This document shows, piece by piece, positions 25,383-36,482 of a DNA stretch of 64,000 nucleotides. A model generated the notes under the pieces. That model did no database searches. It was not told where the DNA came from and saw only the letters and a list, made by a program, of their open reading frames with translations. The translations under genes were made by a program, and so were the position numbers. The DNA comes from Candidatus Omnitrophota bacterium (GTDB lineage Bacteria; Omnitrophota; Gorgyraeia; Gygaellales; Profunditerraquicolaceae): contig JAPLLY010000017.1 of assembly GCA_026387315.1 (NCBI GenBank), forward strand, positions 1-64,000, read 5' to 3'. Every line of letters begins with the position of its first letter. Position 1 is the stretch's first letter.

Positions 25383-25424
25383 GGCTTTTTTCTGAATGTG
25401 TTATAATGTTAAGTAATGTTAAAT
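25383..25424 (+). promoter_or_regulatory. Repeated element promoter, copy 3
   Basis: CTGAATGTGTTATAATGTTA then AGTAATGTTAA. It serves the excisionase-like gene at 25451 and probably the defence operon behind it. Confidence 0.65.
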
Positions 25425-25450
25425 GATAATATCAAAGAAGGTGCGCGGTG

Positions 25451-25627
25451 ATGATGAAGATTGAGACTTATTTAACAGTCAGGCATGTTGCCAAGCAGTT
25501 AGGGCTTACCGAGTATCGGGTGAGGCAGCTTATCCGCGAGAAGCAGATTCGGGCCACAAAGATAAAGCAGTGGAGAATTAAGCCTGAGGATTTAGATAAT
25601 TTTATTAAGAGCCGGAGCAATATATAG
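25451..25627 (+). CDS. Excisionase-family helix-turn-helix protein
   Basis: 58 residues: TYLTVRHVAKQLGLTEYRVRQLIREKQIRATK...WRIKPEDLDNFI is the classic HTH_17/excisionase domain. It could be a recombination directionality factor or a repressor. Its placement behind promoter copy 3 and ahead of the GHKL-restriction run suggests control of that run and possibly of the other two copies of the promoter. Confidence 0.72.
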   Translation: MMKIETYLTVRHVAKQLGLTEYRVRQLIREKQIRATKIKQWRIKPEDLDNFIKSRSNI

Positions 25628-25647
25628 GATATTAAAAGAGGTGTAAT

Positions 25648-27279
25648 ATGGCTAAGGATAAAGAAAAAGAGGAAGCGTTGAAGTTGCAGATTGGTCAAGA
25701 GCAGATTGTTCATATGAAGGTTGCTGCTCAAATTATACAGCATTTAAGTAAGGGTATATATAGTAATCCTGCAAACTGTATTAAAGAATTGATAAGCAAC
25801 TCTTTTGATGCCGACGCAAGCGAAGTCATCGTAAGAGCTAAGCCAGAGTTTGATACCTTTTCAATTACAGACGATGGCGACGGGATGAATTATGTTGATT
25901 TCAGCACTAAATTCTTGTGGATAAGCAGGTCAGATAAAAGGGATAAGAGAGAGAATACCCTAAAGTTTAAAAGACCAATAATTGGGAAAATTGGCATTGG
26001 ATTTATATCTGTTTCTGAAATCTGCGATAAAATGACAGTAATTTCTTCAAAGAGAGGAGAAAACTTTAAGTTTCAAGCAGAAATTGACTTTGAAAAATTT
26101 AAGAAGACAGTTCATCAAAAAAAAGATTTCTACGAAATAAGCCAAGTTAAATTAACCAATTTAGAAGAAGAAAAAAATTCACACTATACTATAATTCTTT
26201 TAAGCGGGTTAAGTAAAGATTTTAAGGACCTATTGGAAGATAAAGATATTCATGAAGCTGGGATTAAAATTGCTACTTTTGAAGGTAGAAAATTTGAAGG
26301 CATTATTGAGGAAATTGAAAAAAAGTACTTAGACTCTTCAAAGGATATCGGAGGATATTGGCGTTTAGTATTGGATGTGGCAAATACTGTTCCTGTGCCT
26401 TACTTAAAGGAAGGACCGATCAAAGTAAAGAATCCAAATTGGTTTAAACAAGAGTCTAAATCGATTAGTAATTTAAAAAATACCATACATAAACTGAAGT
26501 TTTTGGTAGATTTTGATGGGATAATAATAAAAAAACCAATACTTTTGCCGGGAGAGAAGGACATATTTGATAAGAAAGAAAGTTATGACCTATACTATTT
26601 TGAAGAAGAGTTTAATGATTTTCCTGATGGTTCGAAGCTAAAATTTAGAGGTTATATATACAATCAAGAAAGACAAATTTTTCCTCCTCATCTAAGAGGG
26701 ATAATAATAAGAATCAAGAATACCTCTATTGGTGGTTCTGACCCAGATTTTCTAAGTTACCCATATGCTGAGAAGTTATTTTTGCCTTGGGTCTTTGGAG
26801 AAATATACATAGACGAAGGATTAGAGGAAGCAATGAATATTAATAGAAGCTCATTTATTATAACTCACCCCCACTTTAGAAAATTAAAGAATTATTTACA
26901 TACAAAGCTTCATGCTGAAGTTTTTCCACGATGCAGAGAAAGATATACGGAAAGAAAAGAAGAAACCGAAGTTACTGAGAAGAAATCACGCGAAGAGAAT
27001 ATAAAAGTATATCTAAAAGATGTTTTTAACAAAAATTTTCAAATCAAGCCTCTTGATAAAACAGGAAAATTCCCAGTAGATATAGACATTGAAAAAAAAG
27101 AAGTATTGGTTTTTAAGGGGCATCCTATATTTAAGAAAAAGAAGAAAAAAGAAAAAGATTTACTAGAAGAGGTGCTTATTTTATTCGAAACATCTTACCA
27201 TAATGCGAATGGTGACTTAAGCAAATTGAAAGATTATTTTATTAATAGTTTGAGCGAATGGACAAATCTGAAAAAATGA
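25648..27279 (+). CDS. GHKL ATPase (Hsp90/MutL-like) of the restriction island
   Basis: 543 residues. N box CIKELISNSFDADASEVIV (residues 45-63), G1 ITDDGDGMNY, G2 IGKIGIGFISVSEICDKM. A lysine/glutamate-rich region follows residue 440. It opens a same-strand run with small or negative gaps (methyltransferase-like, radical SAM, hsdM, nuclease, hsdS, hsdR). GHKL ATPases linked to restriction-modification loci are known; they are thought to move or sense DNA. AGAGGTG precedes the ATG. Confidence 0.8.
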   Translation: MAKDKEKEEALKLQIGQEQIVHMKVAAQIIQHLSKGIYSNPANCIKELISNSFDADASEVIVRAKPEFDTFSITDDGDGMNYVDFSTKFLWISRSDKRDKRENTLKFKRPIIGKIGIGFISVSEICDKMTVISSKRGENFKFQAEIDFEKFKKTVHQKKDFYEISQVKLTNLEEEKNSHYTIILLSGLSKDFKDLLEDKDIHEAGIKIATFEGRKFEGIIEEIEKKYLDSSKDIGGYWRLVLDVANTVPVPYLKEGPIKVKNPNWFKQESKSISNLKNTIHKLKFLVDFDGIIIKKPILLPGEKDIFDKKESYDLYYFEEEFNDFPDGSKLKFRGYIYNQERQIFPPHLRGIIIRIKNTSIGGSDPDFLSYPYAEKLFLPWVFGEIYIDEGLEEAMNINRSSFIITHPHFRKLKNYLHTKLHAEVFPRCRERYTERKEETEVTEKKSREENIKVYLKDVFNKNFQIKPLDKTGKFPVDIDIEKKEVLVFKGHPIFKKKKKKEKDLLEEVLILFETSYHNANGDLSKLKDYFINSLSEWTNLKK

Positions 27280-28244
27280 AGTCTTATATCGGTTCGGAAG
27301 ACGATAAGGTTTATAATACCTCTGAAAAATGGTTTGTGAGAGAGAAATGGGCACATTATGCTTTAATTAGAAGGGATAAAAATAAAAGAAAATTTATCAG
27401 ATTACTAACCTTTACTTCTATTAAAGCTTACGATATTATCTTCTTATCTAAAAAAGGTCTTATTCAGACAACAGAAACTGGTTACTCCCCTGAAAGTATA
27501 GCCTTCTGTGAAAAGAATTCTGAAAGATACACAAGAATCTATAACTGTCTTCCTGGTGCCAGAGGATATCAAGGAACTTTTGAAGAATTTGTCGGTGCGG
27601 GAAATATAGGATTTACTGATCGAGCTAAAAAATGGTTTCCTTTTGACGTTATAAATCTCGATTTCTCAGGCCCAATGTTTAGACATGAAGACAACAATAC
27701 TTCTAAAGTTATGGATGCCATATTGAAGATGTTTATGATACAAGAGTTTACGAAACAATCATTTACTTTATTCTTATCTGTACCGGCTGTTAAAAAATGG
27801 GATGATGATACAGGTAGAAAACAACTCTCAGACTGCCTTGATGTTAATTTAGCAAGTAAAGAAACAATAAAATTCAAAGAAGCTTTTGAACAAAAATATC
27901 CTTCCAAACAAATTAATTCTTATTATCAATTCCTATTAGTTACAGTTCCTAAAATCATAATTAAATATGGTCAAAGCAAAAATTTTGATGTTGATTGTTT
28001 AGATAGATTTACATATATTGGCGAGAACGCTAGCACTAAAATGGTAAGTTTTATTTTTGATTGTGAATACAAAGGATTGCCAGATGGATACGGTGGAGAA
28101 AATCCTGCGAGTATATTAGCAAAAGTTTATCCGGATAGAGTGTTAAAAATTATAACACAAGAATACATTGATATTAATAGGTTCTTTGAAGAGCAGCCAG
28201 AGATTAAGAAAAAATGTATAGAATACAAAAAGCAAGTAGCTTGA
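27258..28244 (+). CDS. Unknown protein with methyltransferase-like (Trm1/TcmP-type) segment
   Basis: 328 residues. The order TFTSIKAYDIIFLSKKGLI...GYSPESIAF...FEEFVGAGN...FDVINLDFSGPM resembles a SAM-methyltransferase Rossmann fold whose fourth strand ends NLD-x-SGP, like the DLDPFG of Trm1 or partner proteins of the three-Cys type. No catalytic assignment is possible. It overlaps the GHKL gene by 22 bases (an alternative ATG at 27276 gives an ATGA overlap), so the two very likely work together. Confidence 0.5.
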   Translation: MDKSEKMKSYIGSEDDKVYNTSEKWFVREKWAHYALIRRDKNKRKFIRLLTFTSIKAYDIIFLSKKGLIQTTETGYSPESIAFCEKNSERYTRIYNCLPGARGYQGTFEEFVGAGNIGFTDRAKKWFPFDVINLDFSGPMFRHEDNNTSKVMDAILKMFMIQEFTKQSFTLFLSVPAVKKWDDDTGRKQLSDCLDVNLASKETIKFKEAFEQKYPSKQINSYYQFLLVTVPKIIIKYGQSKNFDVDCLDRFTYIGENASTKMVSFIFDCEYKGLPDGYGGENPASILAKVYPDRVLKIITQEYIDINRFFEEQPEIKKKCIEYKKQVA

Positions 28245-28263
28245 TAAATTTAACAGAGGTAAA

Positions 28264-29406
28264 ATGAAAGTTCTTTTAGTTGAACCTAACTTTCCGATAC
28301 CGCCTAAAAGCAAAAATCATAGGGATTTTTTACCTGTAGGCTTGCTTAAATTAGCAAGCTATCACCGGACAAAAGGAGATGAAGTAAAGTTGGTAAGAGG
28401 GAATCAACATTTTGCAGATTTTATTCCCAATCAAGTCAAGATCACCTCTCTTTTTACCTATTGGTCTAATTATGTATGGGAGAGCGTGAAATTCTACAAG
28501 GAGACATATCCTAAAGCGAAAGTGAGTGTGGGTGGAATATATGCCTCATTAATGCCTGAACATTGCAAGCAGTCAGGTTGTGATGAGGTTTTTGTGGGAG
28601 TTGATGAAAGGGTTGAAAAGTTTAAGCCAGCCTATGACTTGGTGGATGTTGATTATCAGATTGTTCATACCAGTAGGGGCTGTCTGAGAAAATGCAAGTT
28701 CTGCGGCACGTGGAAAATTGAACCAGAATTTGTTTCTAAAAAGAGCATTAAAGATGAGATTTGCAGCAACAGGGTTATTTTTTATGACAACAATCTTTTA
28801 GCTAATCCGCATATAACAGATATTTTGGAAGAATTGAAGAATGCAAAGCATAACGGCAGAGTTGTCTATTCGGAAAGCCAGTGTGGGATTGATGGTAGGT
28901 TGCTTACGCCTGAAGTGGCAAAATTACTGAAACAGGCAAGATTCCTTAGCCCGAGAATTGCGTGGGATCATGGTTATAACCAAAAGAAACTGATAACGAA
29001 ACAGATTGATATGTTGGTTGAAGCTGGCTATCCCAGAAAAGAGATTTATGTTTTCATGATTTATAATTTTGAGCAGGATTATTATGAAATGGTTAAGAAG
29101 CTGAAGCAATGCAAGAAATGGGGAGTTCAGATAGCTGATTGCAGGTACAGGCCATTAAACCAAACATTCGAGCATTACAATCCACGGCAGAAACAGACTA
29201 ACGAGGATTATTATATTCATCCTAAGTGGACAGATAGGCAGATTAAGTCATTCAGAAGAAAAGTAAGGCAGCAAAATATTATGGTGAGGCATGGGTTTAC
29301 CTTTTACAGCAGAAAATTAGAGAGATTGGGAGCAAAAAGGAATCAGGCAGAGATATTGAGTAAAGGGATAGATAAGAACCGGATTTTAGAATTTATTGAA
29401 AAATAG
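28264..29406 (+). CDS. Radical SAM protein, B12-binding-like N-terminus
   Basis: 380 residues. The [4Fe-4S] motif CxxxCxxC is at Cys140-Cys144-Cys147 (SRGCLRKCKFCGTW). The N-terminal 110 residues (MKVLLVEPNF...KVSVGGIYASLMPEH) look like the cobalamin-binding-type domain of B12 radical SAM enzymes but lack a clear DxHxxG. It is placed between the GHKL pair and the type I genes, in the same orientation, so it may modify DNA, or a protein of this island. The substrate is unknown. Confidence 0.75.
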   Translation: MKVLLVEPNFPIPPKSKNHRDFLPVGLLKLASYHRTKGDEVKLVRGNQHFADFIPNQVKITSLFTYWSNYVWESVKFYKETYPKAKVSVGGIYASLMPEHCKQSGCDEVFVGVDERVEKFKPAYDLVDVDYQIVHTSRGCLRKCKFCGTWKIEPEFVSKKSIKDEICSNRVIFYDNNLLANPHITDILEELKNAKHNGRVVYSESQCGIDGRLLTPEVAKLLKQARFLSPRIAWDHGYNQKKLITKQIDMLVEAGYPRKEIYVFMIYNFEQDYYEMVKKLKQCKKWGVQIADCRYRPLNQTFEHYNPRQKQTNEDYYIHPKWTDRQIKSFRRKVRQQNIMVRHGFTFYSRKLERLGAKRNQAEILSKGIDKNRILEFIEK

Positions 29407-29468
29407 GGATTGCGAGAGAAGGAAAAATTATTAAGCCTTTTAAGGTTATTTTTAAGGAGTAGATATCC

Positions 29469-30998
29469 ATGAAACAGCAAAAAGAAAAAGAACTTCATTT
29501 TGAAGAAAAGCTGTGGCAGACAGCAGACAAGCTAAGAAATAATATGGATGCTGCCGAATATAAGCACGTTGTTCTTGGGTTGATATTTCTTAAATATATC
29601 TCAGACGCTTTTTATGAGCTTCATAAAAAATTATCTGCTGAAAAAGGAGCCGATCCTGAAGATGCAGATGAATACAGGGCAGAGAATGTCTTCTATGTTC
29701 CCAAGAAAGCAAGATGGGATTATTTACAGAAGAATGCAAAACAACCTACGATAGGCCAGTTTATTGATGATGCGATGGATGATATCGAAAAAGGTAACCC
29801 AACACTTAAAGGTGTTTTGCCAAAGAATTATGCGCGTTCTAATCTCGATAAATCAAGGCTTGGCGAGCTGATTGATTTGATAGGCACTATTGCTCTTGGA
29901 GATAAGGAAAACAGAAGCAAGGATATTCTTGGAAGGGTTTATGAATATTTTCTCGGGCAATTCGCTGATGCAGAAGGCAAAAAAGGCGGACAGTTCTACA
30001 CTCCAAGAAGCATAGTAAAGGTGCTTGTTGAGATGCTTGAACCATACAAAGGCAGAGTTTTTGATCCTTGTTGCGGTTCAGGTGGAATGTTTGTTCAGAG
30101 CGAAAAATTTGTTCAGGCCCATGGTGGCAGGATAGGAGATATTTCCATATATGGACAGGAATCAAATCAAACAACTTGGCGACTGTGCAAAATGAATCTC
30201 GCAATCCGCGGAATTGATGCTGATATTCAATGGAACAATGAAGGAAGTTTTCTCAATGATGCTCATAAAGATTTGAAGGCAGATTTTGTTATAGCCAATC
30301 CGCCTTTTAATGACAGCGATTGGAAAGGCGACTTGCTAAGAAAAGATGCAAGATGGAAGCATGGAACGCCTCCGGAGGGAAATGCTAATTTTGCGTGGGT
30401 GCAGCATTTCATTTATCATTTAAATCCAACAGGATTAGCAGGCTTTGTATTGGCAAATGGCTCAATGTCTTCCAATACTTCAGGAGAGGGAGATATAAGG
30501 AAAGATATAATTGAAAAAGATTTAGTAGATTGCATGGTGGCTTTGCCCGGACAGCTTTTCTACAACACAACGATTCCAGCTTGTCTCTGGTTCATCGCTC
30601 GAGACAAAAAAAATCATAAATTCAGAGATAGAAGAGGAGAGGTTTTGTTCATTGATGCAAGGAATATGGGTGTATTGATTGATAGGAGGCACAAAGAACT
30701 AACCGACGAAGAAATAAAGAAAATAGAATCTGTTTATCATGCATGGAGAGGCGAGAGTGGAAAATATCAGGATGTTAAAGGCTTCTGCAAGGCAGTCAAT
30801 CTTGAAGAGATAAGAAAGCATGCCCATATTTTAACTCCGGGCAGATATGTTGGAGCCGAAGATATTGAAGAGGACGATGAGCTTTTTGACGAGAAGATGA
30901 AAAGGCTTACTTCGGAGCTTTCCTCCCAATTCAAAAAGTCAAAAGAGCTTGAACAGGAAATAAAGAAAAACTTAGGTGGTTTGGGATATGATATCTAG
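29469..30998 (+). CDS. hsdM: Type I restriction-modification methyltransferase subunit
   Basis: 509 residues. N-terminal HsdM domain ([17 protein letters not shown]). SAM motif I is [13 protein letters not shown] and catalytic motif IV is NPPFNDSDW (adenine N6 type). AAGGAG lies before the ATG. It works with HsdS for modification and with HsdR for cleavage. It overlaps the nuclease-like gene by 11 bases. Confidence 0.95.
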   Translation: MKQQKEKELHFEEKLWQTADKLRNNMDAAEYKHVVLGLIFLKYISDAFYELHKKLSAEKGADPEDADEYRAENVFYVPKKARWDYLQKNAKQPTIGQFIDDAMDDIEKGNPTLKGVLPKNYARSNLDKSRLGELIDLIGTIALGDKENRSKDILGRVYEYFLGQFADAEGKKGGQFYTPRSIVKVLVEMLEPYKGRVFDPCCGSGGMFVQSEKFVQAHGGRIGDISIYGQESNQTTWRLCKMNLAIRGIDADIQWNNEGSFLNDAHKDLKADFVIANPPFNDSDWKGDLLRKDARWKHGTPPEGNANFAWVQHFIYHLNPTGLAGFVLANGSMSSNTSGEGDIRKDIIEKDLVDCMVALPGQLFYNTTIPACLWFIARDKKNHKFRDRRGEVLFIDARNMGVLIDRRHKELTDEEIKKIESVYHAWRGESGKYQDVKGFCKAVNLEEIRKHAHILTPGRYVGAEDIEEDDELFDEKMKRLTSELSSQFKKSKELEQEIKKNLGGLGYDI

Positions 30999-31545
30999 AG
31001 AATCTCCGCTAGATGAAATAAAAATATTGATAAAAGAATGCTTGGGACAGCTTTATACGAAAGATGCGCTTTTATTCAATAGGAATAACAGGAGAGGCAT
31101 ATGTGAACGTTGTCTTGTTTTCCGATTCGCACATTACTTACAAAATAATTTAACTAATTTCTTTGTAGATTGTGATTTTAATAGCTCATTTGAGGGGTTA
31201 ATTGATCAGAATGGCAGAGTCTATCAAGTAACAGAAAGACCTGGAAAGCAGATTCAGAACGAAGATGGAACAGTAACAAAGAGATTTGTAGATATAATTG
31301 TGCATAAAAGAATTTTTGATGGCAATAATGATTTTATTTGTTTTGAGATTAAGAAATGGAATAATAGATCGCAAAGTGATATCGACAAGGATACTAATAA
31401 TCTAAAGAGATTAACGTCTGATTATGGGTACCGATATGGATTTTACCTGATTTTGGGAGATACTAAAGAGAACAGTCAATGGGCTATATTTCAAAACGGG
31501 CATGTAATACAAGAAAATAGATTGGTATTCGGAAATGAAAACTAA
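30988..31545 (+). CDS. Nuclease-like (PD-(D/E)xK suspected) protein between hsdM and hsdS
   Basis: 185 residues. [10 protein letters not shown]...[12 protein letters not shown] supplies the D...ExK pattern of the PD-(D/E)xK fold, and the tail (YGFYLILGD) fits a later strand. It lies inside the type I operon, overlapping hsdM and hsdS, in the spot where accessory genes are carried. The ATG at 30988 is preferred to a GTG at 30976 because TAGGTGG then has normal spacing. The activity is inferred. Confidence 0.55.
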   Translation: MISRESPLDEIKILIKECLGQLYTKDALLFNRNNRRGICERCLVFRFAHYLQNNLTNFFVDCDFNSSFEGLIDQNGRVYQVTERPGKQIQNEDGTVTKRFVDIIVHKRIFDGNNDFICFEIKKWNNRSQSDIDKDTNNLKRLTSDYGYRYGFYLILGDTKENSQWAIFQNGHVIQENRLVFGNEN

Positions 31546-32815
31546 ATCAAAATTAAAAGAGACTGAAATAGGAATGATTCCCGAAGATTGGGAAGTGAAG
31601 AATGTAATGCAATTAGGTAAAGTTATAACTGGTAAAACTCCTAAAACGGAGAGCAAAGATAATTTCGGACAAGAATACCCATTCGTAACGCCTCGTGATA
31701 TGAAAGGACAAAAATATATTTTTGAAACTGAAAGATATTTATCGGGAAAAGGTAAAAACTCTGTAAAAAATTGTTTGATACCAAAAAACTCTATTTGTGT
31801 TTCTTGTATCGGTTCGGATATGGGGAAAGTTGTTATGACGACAGAAGAATGCATAACTAATCAGCAAATTAACTCAATTGTTCCTAATATTTCTTCTGAT
31901 TTTGTTTATTATGCTATTTTAAATATTTCCGCAAGTATAAAAAATCTAGGAAAACAATCAACAGCAGTTCCTATACTAAATAAAAGTCAATTCTCAAAAG
32001 TAGAAATTACTATACCCTCTTTAACAATTGAAACTGAGAAAATAGCCAAAATCCTTTCAGATTTAGACGACAAAATCGGGCTTAACCAGCAGATGAATAA
32101 AACCCTAGAGTCAATCGGTCAGGCAATATTCAAGAGATGGTTTGTAGATTTCGAGTTTCCAAATGAGCAAGGAAAGCCATACAAATCAAGTGGTGGTAAG
32201 ATGACTAATTCTGAGGTGGGCGAAATTCCTAAGGGGTGGGAAGTTAAACCGATTGATGAAATCGCAGGTTTTTTGAATGGATTAGCTTTACAGAATTATC
32301 CTCCAGAAAGCGAAGATGAATATCTGCCAGTTATAAAAATAAGAGAATTGAGACAAGGGATAACTGACTCTTCTGATAAGGCAAGCACAAAGATATCAAA
32401 GGAATACATTATTAATGATGGTGATGTTCTATTTTCGTGGTCTGGCAGTCTCGAGCTCGTAATTTGGACACGCGGGAAGGGTGCTTTGAATCAACATTTA
32501 TTCAAGGTTACTTCAGAAAAGTATCCTAAATGGTTTTATTATTATTGGGTTATGCACCACTTGCCAGAATATCGACAGATTGCAGAGGGAAAAGCAACTA
32601 CAATGGGACATATACAAAGGCACCACTTAAAAAACTCCTTTGCTTTAGTTCCTAATTACGATGCTTTATCAAAGATGGATAAAGCATTAAACCCTGTATT
32701 TGAGAAGCTTATTTTTGCAAATGTAGAGTCTGAAAAGCTATCGCAAATCCGCGATTCTCTTCTTCCAAGATTGATGTTAGGAAAAATTAGAGTTCCTATA
32801 GAGGCAAGAGCATGA
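31535..32815 (+). CDS. hsdS: Type I restriction-modification specificity subunit
   Basis: 426 residues with two target-recognition domains, each opened by (E/V)(I/V)GxIPxxWEV (residues 11 and 226), and conserved helical spacers ([37 protein letters not shown]). The two halves would read the two parts of a split DNA site. It overlaps hsdR by 4 bases. Confidence 0.93.
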   Translation: MKTKSKLKETEIGMIPEDWEVKNVMQLGKVITGKTPKTESKDNFGQEYPFVTPRDMKGQKYIFETERYLSGKGKNSVKNCLIPKNSICVSCIGSDMGKVVMTTEECITNQQINSIVPNISSDFVYYAILNISASIKNLGKQSTAVPILNKSQFSKVEITIPSLTIETEKIAKILSDLDDKIGLNQQMNKTLESIGQAIFKRWFVDFEFPNEQGKPYKSSGGKMTNSEVGEIPKGWEVKPIDEIAGFLNGLALQNYPPESEDEYLPVIKIRELRQGITDSSDKASTKISKEYIINDGDVLFSWSGSLELVIWTRGKGALNQHLFKVTSEKYPKWFYYYWVMHHLPEYRQIAEGKATTMGHIQRHHLKNSFALVPNYDALSKMDKALNPVFEKLIFANVESEKLSQIRDSLLPRLMLGKIRVPIEARA

Positions 32816-35800
32816 CACGCGCAATAATAGAATCAGAAGTTGAGCAAGTTGCCATAGATATCCTGAAAGAGATTGGCTATAAAACTATTTATGGTCCTAA
32901 TATAGCTCCTGATGGAGAAAAGCCTGAAAGGCAAAGTTATTCAGATGTTATTCTAGTCGATCGGCTGAGAGAGGCTATTGAAAGACTTAATCCAAAAATA
33001 CCTCAAGAAGCAAAAGAAGAAGCGGTAAAGAGAATACTTAGAAATGAAAGTCCAAGCATCATTGTCAATAATCATAATTTCCATAAGATGCTCGTTGAAG
33101 GCGTGGATGTCGAGTATAAGCATGATGGAAGAATAAAAGGTGATAAGGTCTGGCTTTTTGATTTCGACGATCCAAAGAATAAAAATAACGAGTTCCTTGC
33201 TATAAACCAATTCACCATCATAGAAAATAACTATAATAGAAGACCCGACATACTCCTATTTATCAACGGCTTGCCTCTGATTGCAATTGAGCTGAAAAAT
33301 CCTGCTGATGAAAATGCCACAGTAAAGACCGCATATAATCAATTTCAGACATACAAAACAGAGATTCCTTCCTTATTCAATTACAATGAAATTTTGGTTG
33401 TGAGTGATGGTCTTGATGCAAGGGCGGGCACATTAACTTCTGAATGGGAAAGATTCCTACCTTGGAAAACAATAGATGGAAAGGAAAAGGCTCCAACAAA
33501 AATTCCCCAGATTGAAGTTCTAATAAAGGGCATGTTTGATAAAGAAATTCTGCTGGACTTAATAAGATATTTCGTTGTTTTTGAGCAGGAAAAAAATGGC
33601 AAGGAAAATGTTATCAAGGTTTCAAAGAAAATAGCTGCATATCACCAGTATCACGCAGTAAATAAAGCGGTTGAAGCAACAATAAAGGCATCAAGTTCAA
33701 AAGGTGATAGGCGTTGTGGTGTGGTTTGGCATACGCAGGGCTCAGGGAAAAGCTTGATAATGGCTTTCTACACAGGGAAACTTGTTCTTGCCTTGGATAA
33801 TCCTACTGTTGTTGTCTTAACTGATAGGAATGATTTAGACGATCAATTATTTGGCACATTCAGCGGCTGCCAGGAATTGCTTAGACAGAAGCCTGTTCAG
33901 GCAGATTCAAGAGAAAAACTAAGGGAATACCTTAAAGTTTCTTCCGGAGGCATTGTATTTACCACAATTCAAAAATTCTTTCCGGAAGAAAAAGGCGACA
34001 AATATCCAATGCTTTCTGATAGAAGAAACATTGTTGTAATAGCTGATGAAGCCCACAGAAGCCAGTATGATTTTATTGATGGCTTTGCAAGGCATATGAG
34101 GGATGCTTTGCCAAATGCCTCTTTCATTGGATTTACGGGTACTCCAATTGAAAAATCTGATAGAAACACTCGTTCTGTCTTTGGGAATGACATAGATATT
34201 TATGATATTGAGCAGGCTGTCAATGATGGCGCAACAGTCAGGATTTATTATGAAAGTAGACTGGCAAAACTCGAATTAAAGAGCGAGGAAAAACCAAAGA
34301 TAGACCCTGAATTTGAGGAAGTTACTGAAGGCGAGGAAGTCGCAAAGAAGGAAAAACTAAAAAGCAAGTGGGCGAAACTTGAGGCCATTGTCGGCAGTGA
34401 GAAGAGAATAAAACAGATTGCCAAAGACATTGTTAATCATTTTGAAGAACGCCTCAAGGTTATGGAAGGAAAGGCAATGATTGTCTGCATGAGCAGGCGC
34501 ATCTGCATAGATTTGCATAATGAGATAGTGAAATTAAGGCCTGAATGGTACAGCAAAGATGACAAGAAAGGCATAATCAAAGTTATTATGACTGGTTCTG
34601 CAAGTGATCCTGTAGCTTGGCAGGAGCATATAAGGAATAAGCAAAAGAGAAGAGAGATTGGCGAGAGGATGAAGGATGAAAGTGATGAGCTGAAGATTGC
34701 CATTGTAAGAGATATGTGGCTTACTGGCTTTGATGTGCCATGCCTTCACACTATGTATATTGACAAGCCTATGAAGAGTCACGGATTGATGCAAACGATA
34801 GCTAGGGTAAACAGAGTATTCAAGGATAAGCCCGGCGGATTAATTGTTGATTATTTAGGCATTGCTGATGAATTAAAAAAGGCACTTGCAGAATATACTG
34901 AAAGCGGTGGCGAAGGAAAGCCAACATTTAACCAAGAAGAAGCAGTTGCATTGATGCTTGAAAGATATGAGGTAGTAACTATCCTGTTTGATAAATTTGA
35001 TTACAAGAAATTTTTTACAGCCTCCATTAAAGATAAGATGTCTATTCTTGCAATGGCTGAAGAGCATATTCTTAAGCAAAAAAGTGGTAAAGAAAGATGC
35101 TTATCTTACGTTACGCAATTATCGAGAGCATTCGCTCTTGCTGTTCCTCATGAAGAGGCTTTAAAGATAAGGGATGATGTTGGATTTTTTCAAGCAGTTA
35201 GAGCCAGACTTTCAAAATTTGAGACTTCAACAGGAAAAACAGAAGAAGAATTAGATTCAGCAATAAAACAGATTATTTCTAGGGCAATAGTGTCTGATAA
35301 GGTGGTGGATATTTTTGAAGCAGCTGGATTAAAGAAGCCAGATATTTCAATTCTCTCAGACGAATTCTTGGCAGAAGTCAAGGGTATGCCACATAAAAAT
35401 CTTGCCCTAGAACTACTCAGAAAACTGCTTAATGATGAGATCAGAACAAGATCAAGAAAGAATTTGGTTCAAGGAAAGTCTTTTGCCGATATGCTTGAGA
35501 AGACAATAAGAAAATACCAGAATAAAGCAATTGAGGCAGCTCAAGTTATAGAGGAATTGGTTGAGTTGGCAAAAGAGATGAGAGAGGCCAATAAGCGAGG
35601 GGAAGAATTAAAACTGTCTGAGGATGAGCTTGCTTTTTATGATGCGCTAGAAGTAAATGATAGTGCTGTTAAGGTTCTTGGCGATGATACATTAAGAGAT
35701 ATTGCAAGAGAGCTTGTTGATACTGTCCGCAAGAATGTTACGATAGACTGGACTTTAAGGGAAAGTGTTCAGGCAAAACTTAGAGTCATGGTTAAAAGAA

Positions 35801-35904
35801 TTCTCAGAAAATATGGCTACCCACCCGATAAGCAAAAGAAAGCCACTGAAACTGTTTTGGAACAAGCTACTTTAATCTGCAAAGATTGGGCTGAAATTAA
35901 GTAA
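32812..35904 (+). CDS. hsdR: Type I restriction enzyme endonuclease/translocase subunit
   Basis: 1030 residues, full length. N-terminal nuclease motif [20 protein letters not shown], Walker [16 protein letters not shown] box [15 protein letters not shown] motif III, and the helicase motif VI segment IARVNRVF. The C-terminal helical region binds the HsdMS core. The start overlaps hsdS as ATGA. There is no sign of decay, so the system is probably active. Confidence 0.96.
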   Translation: MTRAIIESEVEQVAIDILKEIGYKTIYGPNIAPDGEKPERQSYSDVILVDRLREAIERLNPKIPQEAKEEAVKRILRNESPSIIVNNHNFHKMLVEGVDVEYKHDGRIKGDKVWLFDFDDPKNKNNEFLAINQFTIIENNYNRRPDILLFINGLPLIAIELKNPADENATVKTAYNQFQTYKTEIPSLFNYNEILVVSDGLDARAGTLTSEWERFLPWKTIDGKEKAPTKIPQIEVLIKGMFDKEILLDLIRYFVVFEQEKNGKENVIKVSKKIAAYHQYHAVNKAVEATIKASSSKGDRRCGVVWHTQGSGKSLIMAFYTGKLVLALDNPTVVVLTDRNDLDDQLFGTFSGCQELLRQKPVQADSREKLREYLKVSSGGIVFTTIQKFFPEEKGDKYPMLSDRRNIVVIADEAHRSQYDFIDGFARHMRDALPNASFIGFTGTPIEKSDRNTRSVFGNDIDIYDIEQAVNDGATVRIYYESRLAKLELKSEEKPKIDPEFEEVTEGEEVAKKEKLKSKWAKLEAIVGSEKRIKQIAKDIVNHFEERLKVMEGKAMIVCMSRRICIDLHNEIVKLRPEWYSKDDKKGIIKVIMTGSASDPVAWQEHIRNKQKRREIGERMKDESDELKIAIVRDMWLTGFDVPCLHTMYIDKPMKSHGLMQTIARVNRVFKDKPGGLIVDYLGIADELKKALAEYTESGGEGKPTFNQEEAVALMLERYEVVTILFDKFDYKKFFTASIKDKMSILAMAEEHILKQKSGKERCLSYVTQLSRAFALAVPHEEALKIRDDVGFFQAVRARLSKFETSTGKTEEELDSAIKQIISRAIVSDKVVDIFEAAGLKKPDISILSDEFLAEVKGMPHKNLALELLRKLLNDEIRTRSRKNLVQGKSFADMLEKTIRKYQNKAIEAAQVIEELVELAKEMREANKRGEELKLSEDELAFYDALEVNDSAVKVLGDDTLRDIARELVDTVRKNVTIDWTLRESVQAKLRVMVKRILRKYGYPPDKQKKATETVLEQATLICKDWAEIK

Positions 35905-36328
35905 CCCTTCCTTTCTTCTCCTTGAAATATTCTTTAGCTTTTTCAACTGTGAAATAGATAATAAATGCCCCAACAATTAATGCTAATTTGAAATTCAATT
36001 TTGAATAAGAGCTGAATACACCTATTAAAAATAAAGCTAATGCTATGCTATTAATTAAAAAATCCCATAAGAAATTCCAAAATATACGCCAGAAGCCGTC
36101 TATAAGAAACATAGAGAGACCAAATAAAATAATACTGCTACTTAATAGAAGGATGAGCTTCCCATCAATAAGTTGTCCATTTGCTCCTATCAGTAATTCT
36201 GCTTGGGTAAAAAAATTCGTATTATTTTTGAGATAATAATAAGCAAAAACAGAAACCATAATCATGCTTATTATTAGCAGTATCTTTCCTATGATAGATG
36301 TAATTGTGTCTATACTGAGTTTTGGCAT
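35897..36328 (-). CDS. Four-helix membrane protein
   Basis: 143 residues, four membrane helices, no known family. The frame opens at a TTG at 36331, but the ATG at 36328 is used. No ribosome site is present; on its strand a TTAAAA box is centred about 25 bases upstream, as in leaderless archaeal-type promoters. It converges with hsdR, overlapping 8 bases. Confidence 0.55.
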   Translation of the reverse strand: MPKLSIDTITSIIGKILLIISMIMVSVFAYYYLKNNTNFFTQAELLIGANGQLIDGKLILLLSSSIILFGLSMFLIDGFWRIFWNFLWDFLINSIALALFLIGVFSSYSKLNFKLALIVGAFIIYFTVEKAKEYFKEKKGRVT

Positions 36329-36431
36329 CAATTAAGTAAACAGAAATTGCTTTTAAGCCTTGTCATAAAATAAACTCCTATCTTTCTCCCATCCTTACTC
36401 CTCTCAATCCCTGTTTTCTCCAAAACCCCCA

Positions 36432-36463
36432 TTAATATACTCTGCTGAAAAGCCGATTAAATA
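36432..36463 (+). promoter_or_regulatory. 20-base box plus TATA-like promoter, copy 1
   Basis: TTAATATACTCTGCTGAAAA (36432-36451) then TTAAATA (36457-36463), centred 23 bases before the ATG at 36483. There is no ribosome site between. Confidence 0.65.
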
Positions 36464-36482
36464 GTAATTTCGTCTTGCCTTA

